Shown: piece by piece, positions 62,001 to 64,000 of the stretch
Layout of the letters: every line of letters begins with the position of its first letter
Numbering within the stretch: position 1 is the stretch's first letter
Assembly (NCBI RefSeq): GCF_000003815.2
Contig: NC_049996.1
Location: 6,499,731-6,563,730 of the forward strand
Source: Branchiostoma floridae
Lineage: Eukaryota; Chordata; Leptocardii; Amphioxiformes; Branchiostomatidae
Length of the DNA: 64,000 nt
Direction of reading: 5' to 3'
The notes under the pieces: model-generated
The model's input: only the letters and a program-made list of their open reading frames with translations
What the model was told of the DNA's origin: nothing
The model's database searches: none
Program-made: the position numbers and the translations under genes

Positions 62001-64000
62001 ATATGCTGTTAATTTGCATAATTAGTATGCCATCGTGCCAAAAAATCATGATGATCCGTCAACATGTTCACATATTCCAATTAATTATGCAAATGAGATC
62101 TTCATTTGCATAATTGATATCTATTTATATTTCTCTCTTTCTCAGCTACATTTTGTATATGTGAGAAGATTCAAATTCCTATCATGGAATGTAATGCATT
62201 TATAAACTTTTCTCATCAATCATGCAAATTAGCTGTTTATTTGCATAATTAGCATTTTATTATGTAAGTCGTCGCTTATGTTATCTTCATACCAAAAATC
62301 ATGACGATCTGTCAACATGTTCTTGAGTTATTCTTGTCCAAAGTTTGAAAGGAAATGGGCACCTGCAGTTCCATAAAACCGCTAGGGGGTCCAAACTCAC
62401 AGCACTTACTCTCTGCCCCGAGGGCTATCTACCACACAAAAATGGTGACCATGTTCAGAACACGGGATATCAATAATAGAAGTTCCGCTGCAGTACCTTA
62501 GCAAGCCGCTAGGGGGCCCATTATTGAACTTGCCCTCCATTTCACGGCCCCTATACCCACCTACCAAATATCATCAGGATCCATCCAAGGCTTCTTGAGT
62601 TATTGTTAACAGACAGACACGTCTAAAAAATACCCTTCCACCATTCTGGCGAAGGTAATAAAAATGTATCACAATTTTTTCATTGTGAACATGGGGACAA
62701 TTTTTAGATTTAAAAAATAATTATCCTTTCTAGTGATGTTGGTGGTGAGGAATTATAGATCCTACAATAGGCTTGTGTCTAGCACAATTTAACACTGTTC
62801 AAATATGCTTTTTTTTGTCATCAAAGATCAACCATCATTTGAACAAGTAGTTCAGCTACAAATTCGAGTCTGGACCTGTACCTAAACCCATGTACCTTTA
62901 CCTGTAAATAAGACTTGTTTAGGTACACAGCTCTAAGTACAGTAATACTGTTCCCTCATGAAGGTTTGACAAGAGACAGTCTGTACCTGCATACTGATCC
63001 TGGCAACCAGGGAAGGTTTTCTGTTGTCCTGCATTGACTTTTCCAGCAGACATTCTTGTGCTTGTCCCTACAGATACAAATATAACAACATGCAGGGTCA
63101 ATCAGCACTGTCTGACAGCTGGGATGATGCTTCATGATATTTCAAAGTGATACTGTAAATGCAGAAACTTTCACTGTGGTTTAATATTCGCAATTTTTGT
63201 GGTGGCCGTTTTACAGCGAACTTAAAACCACCGCGAACATTTTTCCATGGCAGTAAGAGACTACATGTATTGAGCATGGTGTTACCGCAAATTGAAAACC
63301 ACCGCGAAAAGTCCTTTTTCCTGCTACCACGAAATTAAATCCCCGCAAACTTAAATGCATTTACAGTATCTTAATGAAGAAGGCTATTCTAGCATTTTTT
63401 ATCCATTCTGCAAGGAATAGGAGGCCAATTATCAAAGCTGCCTTTGTTTTCCCAAACTCTACCTACCCAAGAACCAAAATATCATATCAAGGATCCATTC
63501 ACAGCTTTTCAAGTCAAGCTACATTTCTATCAATAGACATGCAAACAAATGAAAACATGACCTACATTCTGTATTTGGCAAAGGTCATAACAGATAACAT
63601 CTGTGAAATATCTTAACATCATGAAAATCTATCCTTACTAGGTTTTCAACAAAAATGTCCCTGCAGTTCCAAAATTAGCTGCTGGGGGCCTAAACTTGGG
63701 AAGAACTGTCTGTATATAGCCACCATGCATCAGCAAATAATGCCTGTGATTGATTGATTGGCTTAAAGCTATCACCACTTTTTCCTAACATCAACGCTAC
63801 CTGCTACCAAAAACAAAACCGAAGCATGTCTAAAGGCATTGCATACAATTGTATGTTACACAAGTGCAATAAATTCTTAAGATACAGTTTTGAGTCTATA
63901 AATAGAAATTTAAACCTGGTAAGAGCTTACCAACATCAAGTTGATGTAAAAGTTCAGCATATCAAATGATGTATCAGGTGTAGGTAGGCTCCCGAAATGG
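22548..64000 (-). CDS. PTPN23: Tyrosine-protein phosphatase non-receptor type 23 (HD-PTP), 5' end beyond window
   Basis: Endosomal ESCRT adaptor that helps sort ubiquitinated receptors into multivesicular bodies. Twenty-seven exons with consistent phases give 1665 residues: BRO1 domain (C-terminal part) about 1-205, V domain coiled coils about 206-547, a Q/S/P-rich linker with PTAP at its start 548-1073, coiled coil 1074-1141, PTP domain about 1150-1405, tail to 1665. In family members BRO1 binds ESCRT-III (CHMP4), the V domain binds ubiquitin and adaptors, and PTAP binds TSG101. Alignment to human HD-PTP from memory is colinear throughout, including the final L-L-D-P-F-W-T. About 160 N-terminal residues lie outside. 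The nucleophile Cys1338 and Asp1302 of WPD are present, but the Cys loop is C-S-D-G-V-G-R, so catalysis is doubtful. Exon coordinates are given in the separate entries. Introns hold many transposons. Confidence 0.93.
22894..22977 (-). repeat. 21-bp tandem repeat in PTPN23 exon 27
   Basis: Four in-frame copies of a 21-bp unit (plus-strand GCTGGGCTAGGAGACATTAC plus one base) encode the M-S-P-S-P-A-x series. Units differ by 1-3 bases. Being a multiple of three, copy-number change would be tolerated. Confidence 0.9.
23382..23642 (-). CDS. PTPN23: PTPN23 exon 26
   Basis: Residues 1407-1492, entry completing Arg1406. Low-complexity Ser/Thr/Asp-rich linker between phosphatase domain and tail, including a Y-T-R-L-D-S-F-D stretch. 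Acceptor CATCAG, donor GTATGT. Confidence 0.9.
23955..24082. repeat. Two adjacent palindromes
   Basis: 23993-24082 is a ~90-nt near-perfect palindrome (GAAACTTCTGAGGCTATCCT ... AGGATAGCCTCAGAAGTTTC) with almost no loop. Just left of it, 23955-23985 is a second palindrome (AAATCTTTACTTTA / TAAAGTAAAGATTT). Such structures extrude cruciforms and are often foldback-element remains. Confidence 0.8.
24161..24925. mobile_element. Palindrome-array element, GGAATTCC/CTCCTAGGAG type
   Basis: 765 bp. The left end CTGGGAGATTGGAATCCAGG matches the inverse of the right end (minus-strand CAGGGGAGATTGGGATCCAG). Subterminal clusters (24161-24310 and 24838-24925) are full of TTGGAATTCCAA and CTCCTAGGAG palindromes. 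A second inverted phrase, ACAATCTTTGATTTTACCAG, occurs at 24322, 24583 and, inverted, about 24812. There is no coding capacity. The centre lacks the palindromes. Confidence 0.75.
25106..25166 (-). CDS. PTPN23: PTPN23 exon 25 (PTP Q-loop helix)
   Basis: Residues 1386-1405: A-H-L-Q-F-C-Y-K-A-V, the helix following the Q-loop. Acceptor GGCAG, donor GTGAGT. Aligned by hand to PTP1B numbering, the residue at Gln262 falls in the preceding exon as Ser. Confidence 0.92.
25554..25692 (-). CDS. PTPN23: PTPN23 exon 24 (PTP signature loop, 3' half)
   Basis: Residues 1340-1385. The acceptor GTGTGCAG completes Ser1339, then D-G-V-G-R-T-G-V-F. This is the phosphate-binding loop with Arg1344 present, but Asp1340 occupies the usual Ala position. 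It continues through the Q-loop region M-I-S-E-K. Donor GTAATT. Confidence 0.95.
25693..27152. other. PTPN23 intron 23
   Basis: No gene or clear mobile element was recognised. The intron interrupts the catalytic loop codon series one codon after the nucleophilic Cys. Confidence 0.5.
27153..27257 (-). CDS. PTPN23: PTPN23 exon 23 (carries catalytic Cys)
   Basis: Residues 1305-1338: S-V-P-D-S-P then a helix and T-P-M-V-V-H-C. Cys1338 is the nucleophile of the C-x5-R loop, and the exon ends two nucleotides into the next codon. Acceptor TTGTAG, donor GTGACA (weak). Confidence 0.95.
27823..28008. mobile_element. MITE, GGTACAGTCAAACCTG family
   Basis: 186 bp with perfect ~16-bp TIRs (GGTACAGTCAAACCTG / CAGGTTTGACTGTACC) and internal inverted GTGGCC / GGCCAC phrases around TCTATAGTGGCCACT. 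From memory, the CAGTCAAACCTGTCTATAG wording is widespread in invertebrate genomes. In PTPN23 intron 22. Confidence 0.8.
28240..28300. repeat. Dispersed repeat shared with 33720-33765
   Basis: AAGTTTATTTGCAAGTTCGT then GCCCGAGGGCTAATTGCAA. The copy at about 33722 reads AAGTTTATTTGCGAGATCTT then GCCCAAGGGCTAATTGCAA. Both are probably 3' ends of minus-strand retroposons (AATAAA complement present). Confidence 0.6.
28706..28735. repeat. (AAATC)n simple repeat
   Basis: Tandem AATCA units, the same simple sequence that ends the retroelement at 51611. It may be the tail of a decayed minus-strand retroposon. Confidence 0.6.
28964..29019 (-). CDS. PTPN23: PTPN23 exon 22 (WPD loop)
   Basis: A 56-nt exon, residues 1286-1303: R-S-V-V-H-L-Q-F-T-G-W-P-D-G. 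Trp1300-Pro-Asp1302 is the mobile general-acid loop of classical PTPs, intact here. Acceptor TTTCAG, donor GTAAGC, exit phase 2. Confidence 0.93.
29340..29669. repeat. Composite of two dispersed repeats
   Basis: 29340-29500 (ATGGATAACGTCATCAGG, AACTATGTTTTTCATGTGCA) matches the inverted repeat at 61457-61800. 29584-29669 is a partial TACTGTAAATGCA-family MITE (ACTTAAAACCACCGCGAACA ... AAATGCATTTACAGTA). In PTPN23 intron 21. Confidence 0.65.
30278..30406 (-). CDS. PTPN23: PTPN23 exon 21
   Basis: Residues 1243-1285: K-W-H-C-Y-W-P, then a beta-rich PTP core segment ending N-I-S-H-K-E. Phase 0/0, acceptor TTTTAG, donor GTATGC. Corresponds to the region after the E-loop in human HD-PTP. Confidence 0.92.
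31271..31411 (-). CDS. PTPN23: PTPN23 exon 20
   Basis: Residues 1196-1242: I-I-A-T-Q-A-P-L-P followed by E-F-W-T-M-V, the conserved A-T-Q-x-P and F-W motifs of PTP domains. Phase 0/0, acceptor TTCTAG, donor GTATGG. Confidence 0.95.
31412..33473. other. PTPN23 intron 19
   Basis: AT-rich, no recognised element. The frames at 31536-31790, 32288-32548 and 32931-33209 lack known motifs. Confidence 0.5.
33474..33538 (-). CDS. PTPN23: PTPN23 exon 19
   Basis: A 65-nt exon, residues 1175-1195: D-Q-N-R-V ... D-D-Y-I-N-A-S, the phosphotyrosine-loop and D-Y-I-N-A-S core motifs of classical PTPs. Acceptor TTTCAG, donor GTAAGC. Confidence 0.95.
34145..34241 (-). CDS. PTPN23: PTPN23 exon 18 (start of PTP domain)
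   Basis: Residues 1142-1173, ending A-R-C-Y-S-M-K-N-R-H-P-D-I-M-P. It aligns with the start of the human HD-PTP phosphatase domain. Acceptor GTACAG, donor GTAAGC, exit phase 1. Confidence 0.93.
34440..34860. repeat. Degenerate interspersed repeat ('ccctgcaattcc..gctaggggg' family)
   Basis: It shares 'atcatgaaaatctg', 'ttgtccctgcaattcc', 'gctagggggtccaaactcac' and 'cacttcttcct' with 39756-40205 and 62280-62530. It ends near ATGGAGGTAAT. Part of the large low-copy family seen throughout the window. Confidence 0.5.
35215..35418 (-). CDS. PTPN23: PTPN23 exon 17
   Basis: Residues 1074-1141, phase 0/0. A charged helical stretch with heptads (L-D-K-L-L-E-E-V-N-K-L-E-K-I-V) linking the disordered region to the phosphatase domain, equivalent to the human R-L-R-Q-L-Q-Q-E-L region. 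Acceptor CTTCAG, donor GTATGG. Confidence 0.88.
35485..35670. repeat. Inverted-repeat bounded segment (possible MITE)
   Basis: TTGCTCCTCTGATTGGTCA at the left faces GGCCAATCAAAAGGAGCGAA at the right. The GC-richer interior has ACACCGGCA and GCACCGGGA phrases. In PTPN23 intron 16. Confidence 0.5.
35948..36101. repeat. Foldback element, ~62-nt arms
   Basis: Left arm 35948-36013 (GTTAATGACCCGCCTGTTCC ... CCATAACCACC) and right arm 36041-36101 (GGTGGTTATAGCAAAGGACC ... GTCATTAAC) are near-perfect inverse copies around a ~27-nt loop. It is too symmetrical for chance and probably a MITE-like foldback. Confidence 0.8.
36818..38396 (-). CDS. PTPN23: PTPN23 exon 16 (large disordered-region exon)
   Basis: 1579 nt, residues 548-1073, uninterrupted. 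It opens R-P-K-K-P-P-A-R-P-T-A-P-K-P, containing the PTAP late-domain motif conserved with human HD-PTP. The rest is Gln/Ser/Pro/His-rich, where the vertebrate region is more Pro-rich. It ends D-D-L-L-S-S-S-P-E-G, matching human A-D-L-L-S-S-S-P-E. Acceptor CTGTAG, donor GTACGT. The donor choice excludes the reading frame that continues to 36767. Confidence 0.93.
38717..38896 (-). CDS. PTPN23: PTPN23 exon 15 (end of V domain)
   Basis: Residues 488-546: S-L-I-A-S-Y-D-A-N-E-D-L-L, then D-F-Y-Q-K-L and E-E-E-R-Q-Q-I-M-D. The last V-domain helix. Acceptor TTCTAG, donor GTGGGT, exit phase 2. Confidence 0.93.
38897..41093. other. PTPN23 intron 14
   Basis: It contains the repeat shared with 20053-20320 (about 39428-39510) and a degenerate interspersed repeat at 39756-40205 with a CACACAGACAGA-type microsatellite at about 40115-40165, bounded by ATACCTCCAT / ATGGAGGTAAT. 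The remainder (40206-41093) has no recognised feature. Confidence 0.55.
41094..41245 (-). CDS. PTPN23: PTPN23 exon 14 (V domain)
   Basis: Residues 437-486: D-L-F-K-Q-E-L-K-K-Y-D-Q and N-L-A-A-Q-D-N-I-L-K-A-L-T-E, nearly the human sequence at this point. Acceptor TTGTAG, donor GTACAT. Confidence 0.94.
41427..41890 (+). pseudogene. Retroelement C-terminal fragment, decayed
   Basis: Plus-strand pieces read D-P-A-C-K-L-C-G-E-T-G-T-M-A-H-I-L-S-S-C (a Cys-Cys-His-Cys zinc motif typical of LINE C-termini). After frameshifts they continue F-P-V-E-V-G-C-R-G-F and W-L-W-R-K-R-E-E. Stops and frame changes show it is dead. It lies antisense in PTPN23 intron 13. Confidence 0.6.
42669..42829 (-). CDS. PTPN23: PTPN23 exon 13 (V domain)
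   Basis: Residues 384-436: K-N-L-K-M-L-K-E-K-V-E-E-M and L-R-E-Q-I-Q-N-D-D-I-T, coiled coil matching the human Q-L-R-E-L-I-Q-K-D-D-I-T. Acceptor CTACAG, donor GTGATG. Confidence 0.93.
43707..43911 (-). CDS. PTPN23: PTPN23 exon 12 (V domain)
   Basis: Residues 315-382: E-I-A-R-E-L-D-K-Y, T-H-V-N-N-L-K-L-L-S-G-P-L-D and A-A-L-P-S. The L-L-S-G-P-L-D run is identical to human. Acceptor CACAG. The donor GTCTGT is weak but gives the only phase that joins exon 13. Confidence 0.92.
44340..44431 (-). CDS. PTPN23: PTPN23 exon 11 (V domain)
   Basis: Residues 285-314: L-S-S-V-R-L-D-V-E-E-G-L-T-E-V-E-Q-L-V, aligned with human L-S-G-V-F-T-D-V-E-A-S-L-K-D-I. Acceptor GTCCAG, donor GTATGT. Confidence 0.9.
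44795..46339 (+). repeat. ACCTTCGCC-family interspersed repeat, long copy with internal duplication
   Basis: Starts ATTACCTTCGCCGAGAAGG and ends with the GTTCGTGGAACTCTAGT phrase. Two internal blocks (about 44850-45160 and 45430-45780) repeat the same order: 'cagcatataactcaagaagctgt', 'atatttggtatt', 'gtagcggttg', 'gaaaatggttggcgtagc', 'gcctcctagcggc'. A third partial block follows. Short frames inside are repeat artefacts. In PTPN23 intron 10. Confidence 0.7.
47201..47925. mobile_element. Palindrome-array TIR element, GTCGCCGGCGAC type
   Basis: 725 bp with perfect 22-bp TIRs (AGGCCCACTTCAGACAGACA plus AC, and its inverse at 47904-47925). Subterminal zones are rich in GTCGCCGGCGAC, GTCGCGCGAC and TCTCTTTAGACA(T)G motifs on both sides. 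A flanking TA on each side is compatible with a TA target. Internal frames (for example 47343-47693) do not resemble a transposase I can name. Confidence 0.8.
47954..48385. mobile_element. TIR element, GGCCATGTTGATTTG family, copy 3
   Basis: TAAGGCCATGTTGGTTTGAT continuing TACATGGATGACATC at the left. At the right, its inverse GTCATCCATGTAATCAAATC ... AACATGACCTA. The interior carries AACCTGATGCGAGCATG and TTTGGCCAAAAAAA as in the other copies. Its right end is only about 20 nt from the exon 10 donor site. Confidence 0.8.
48405..48544 (-). CDS. PTPN23: PTPN23 exon 10 (V domain)
   Basis: Residues 238-283: Q-Y-L-E-S-L-D-L, L-P-Q-S-L-L-E-K-C-A-A-M-S-V-R-Q-D-T. Human has P-P-Q-L-M-E-K-C-A-A-L-S-V-R-P-D-T. 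Acceptor ACCCAG, donor GTACTT. Confidence 0.94.
49839..49904 (-). CDS. PTPN23: PTPN23 exon 9
   Basis: A 66-nt exon, residues 216-236: E-E-K-A-K-L-L-R-Q-V-V-A-E-I-E. The S-E-E-K-A-K-L-L-R run is identical to human at the BRO1/V junction. Acceptor TTCCAG, donor GTAAGT. Confidence 0.94.
50276..50814. mobile_element. Palindrome-array element, CATTC/GAATG type, with ATTAA target duplication
   Basis: 539 bp flanked by ATTAA on both sides (50271-50275 and 50815-50819). The ends are imperfect TIRs (AGCCCCCTTCACACG / minus-strand AGGGCCTTCACACG). Almost the whole interior is made of ATTC and GAAT words in alternating orientation (GCATTC, GAATGC, ATTCT, AGAATG), so it can fold on itself along its length. 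No coding potential. In PTPN23 intron 8-9 region (between 49904 and 50940). Confidence 0.75.
50940..51054 (-). CDS. PTPN23: PTPN23 exon 8 (end of BRO1)
   Basis: Residues 178-214: K-A-L-P-F, T-G-P-D-I-F-E-R-L-V-P-M-E-A-H-E. The T-G-P-D-I-F run is identical to human. Acceptor CAACAG, donor GTTAGT. Confidence 0.94.
51458..51537 (-). CDS. PTPN23: PTPN23 exon 7 (BRO1)
   Basis: Residues 151-176: A-K-K-D-N-D-F-V-Y-H-E-T-V-P, the most conserved BRO1 stretch. Acceptor ATGCAG, donor GTAAGT. Confidence 0.95.
51611..53390 (-). pseudogene. 5'-truncated non-LTR retrotransposon with broken reverse transcriptase
   Basis: A reverse transcriptase spread over three frames: about 53216-53385 (M-K-K-V-N-P-R-K-A-T-G), 52900-53210 (I-P-P-W-L-L ... 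H-G-F-R-R-G-R-S-T-V), and 52063-52869 (A-F-D-T-I-D-H-G, T-P-Q-G-G-I-L-S-P, K-Y-A-D-D-L-T). One frame change sits in a run of eight C at 53217-53223, another near 52870. The 3' end at 51611 has AATAAA and a (GATTT)n tail. It sits sense in PTPN23 intron 6, is inactive, and is a different family from the one at 12004. Confidence 0.8.
53545..53603 (-). CDS. PTPN23: PTPN23 exon 6 (BRO1)
   Basis: A 59-nt exon, residues 131-149: G-Q-V-D-T ... A-L-Q-F-T-M-D-V-V-G-G, matching human A-L-R-F-T-M-D-V-I-G-G. Acceptor CTGTAG, donor GTAAGT. Confidence 0.94.
53604..54461. other. PTPN23 intron 5
   Basis: No recognised element. AT-rich, with a few phrases such as 'atgcaaataaggccctcatttgcat' that echo the large interspersed family. 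Confidence 0.45.
54462..54518 (-). CDS. PTPN23: PTPN23 exon 5 (BRO1)
   Basis: A 57-nt, phase 0/0 exon, residues 112-130: Y-Y-K-S-A-F-D-K-L-T-E-A-V-K-L-A-K. Human: Y-F-Q-S-A-L-D-K-L-N-E-A-I-K-L-A-K. Acceptor TTGCAG, donor GTATGT. Confidence 0.94.
54966..55013 (-). CDS. PTPN23: PTPN23 exon 4 (BRO1)
   Basis: A 48-nt, phase 0/0 microexon-like exon, residues 96-111: M-G-N-Q-A-D-E-Q-Q-K-F-G-E-K. Human: M-G-K-Q-A-E-E-Q-Q-K-F-G-E-R. Acceptor TTGTAG, donor GTTAGT. Confidence 0.94.
55746..58408. mobile_element. Nested 2.66-kb TIR element (AATAAAAGTACC-type)
   Basis: Perfect TIRs of about 19-20 bp (TACTCTCACCTCTCAAATA / TATTTGAGAGGTGAGAGTA). Subterminal repeats follow: AAAAGTACCCCCTGGAATA (twice) at the left, AATAAACGTACCG variants at the right. 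From memory this wording resembles subterminal repeats of ISL2EU-like elements, but no transposase was identified. The frames at 57174-57398 (plus) and 57167-57394 (minus) are short and unassigned. Confidence 0.7.
58754..60037. mobile_element. Palindrome-array element, CAGCACTGG-N5-CCAGTGCTG type
   Basis: 1.28 kb bounded by imperfect TIRs (CCCGGGGGCAAATATACAAA-AGTAAC; right end inverse of CCCGGGTCGCAAGTATACAA-AAGTAAC). About 23 units of a 23-nt palindrome (TCAGCACTGG-4 to 6 nt-CCAGTGCTGA) lie in two clusters, 58790-59010 (8 units) and 59530-60005 (15 units), separated by irregular spacers of about 5-40 nt. The arms are conserved while loops and spacers vary. The ~520-bp centre lacks the motif and holds two near-identical copies of AAAAGCGATCTCTTTACCAC. 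No coding capacity. Confidence 0.85.
61102..61236 (-). CDS. PTPN23: PTPN23 exon 3 (BRO1)
   Basis: A 135-nt, phase 0/0 exon, residues 51-95: V-V-A-F-Y, I-I-G-T-K-H-H-K-E-W-K-R-L-L-Q-I-K-I-N-Y-F. Human: K-D-W-K-K-L-V-Q-M-K-I-Y-Y-F. Acceptor TTGCAG, donor GTAAGT. Confidence 0.94.
61413..61440 (+). repeat. Solo left end of the GGCCATGTTGATTTG family
   Basis: AATAAGGCCATGTTGACTTG continuing ATTATATGAG. No matching right end nearby, so a fragment. It abuts the inverted repeat at 61457. Confidence 0.55.
61457..61680. repeat. Inverted repeat with ~78-nt arms, related to 29405-29500
   Basis: Left arm 61457-61534 and right arm 61603-61680 are near-perfect inverse copies (AACTCACAGTTGCGCAAACT; GATATCTTCTAATGATCTG). 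The sequence continues right to a segment shared with 29340-29500 (CTGATGACATCATCCATATG vs its complement). A dispersed repeat inserted head-to-head. Confidence 0.75.
61900..62659 (-). repeat. ACCTTCGCC-family interspersed repeat, inverted copy
   Basis: Read on the minus strand it starts ATTACCTTCGCC (62648-62659) and follows the same order of phrases as 44795-46339. The right flank is clear, the left boundary approximate. In PTPN23 intron 2. Confidence 0.65.
62987..63067 (-). CDS. PTPN23: PTPN23 exon 2 (BRO1)
   Basis: An 81-nt, phase 0/0 exon, residues 24-50: G-Q-A-Q-E-C-L-L-E-K-S-M-Q-D-N-R-K-P-S. Human is identical over G-Q-A-Q-E-C-L-L-E-K-S-M. Acceptor CTGTAG, donor GTACAG. Confidence 0.95.
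63151..63368. mobile_element. MITE, TACTGTAAATGCA family, copy 2
   Basis: 218 bp with TACTGTAAATGCA and TGCATTTACAGTA ends. The interior repeats CGAACTTAAAACCACCGCGA and CACGAAATTAAATCC. Same family as 3155-3300 and the fragment at 29584-29669. Confidence 0.8.
63931..64000 (-). CDS. PTPN23: PTPN23 exon 1 of window (BRO1, cut by window edge)
   Basis: Residues 1-23: H-F-G-S-L, then D-M-L-N-F-Y-I-N-L-M-L, matching human D-M-S-R-Q-I-L-T-L-N-V-N-L-M-L. Donor GTAAGC at 63925-63930. The exon continues beyond 64000. Confidence 0.9.

Noticed and set aside
1-64000. tRNA and rRNA genes
   Set aside because: No cloverleaf with A and B boxes or rRNA core sequence was recognised by eye; a tRNA or Rfam scan would be needed to be certain.

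Overview
The window is animal DNA: intron-rich, AT-leaning genes with GT-AG introns, much transposon debris and no operons. The main gene is clearly the chordate ESCRT adaptor HD-PTP (PTPN23). Together with expanded C-type lectins and dense MITE content, this points to a cephalochordate such as Branchiostoma. That genus call is inference, because nothing was searched.

Layout: (1) 2-109, plus strand: last exon of a C-type lectin gene that starts left of the window. (2) 110-8640: intergenic, mostly repeats. It holds an AACCGTGC palindrome cluster (5231-6046), a 0.9-kb TIR element (6158-7051) and a long inverted repeat with hammerhead-like sequence (4214-4543). (3) 8752-18246, minus strand: a four-exon secreted C-type lectin (281 aa) with a signal peptide, a heptad-like neck and a mannose-type CTLD. 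Its first intron holds an apparently intact non-LTR retrotransposon ORF (12004-15279: PHD finger, endonuclease, reverse transcriptase). (4) 18310-22547: intergenic DNA and probable PTPN23 3' UTR. (5) 22548-64000, minus strand: PTPN23/HD-PTP. I resolved 27 coding exons with consistent splice phases, giving 1665 residues from the middle of the BRO1 domain to the stop codon. The first ~160 residues lie beyond the right edge. The order is BRO1, V domain, PTAP-bearing Q/S/P-rich region, tyrosine phosphatase domain and a low-complexity tail ending in a conserved motif.

The phosphatase domain keeps the nucleophilic Cys and the WPD Asp, but has Asp where active enzymes have Ala in the Cys loop, and Ser at the Q-loop Gln position.

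The PTPN23 introns hold a notable set of DNA elements. Five elements, unrelated in sequence, share one design: clusters of short family-specific palindromes, usually inside terminal inverted repeats. One of them lies in a nest of three elements in a 6.1-kb intron (55496-60440).
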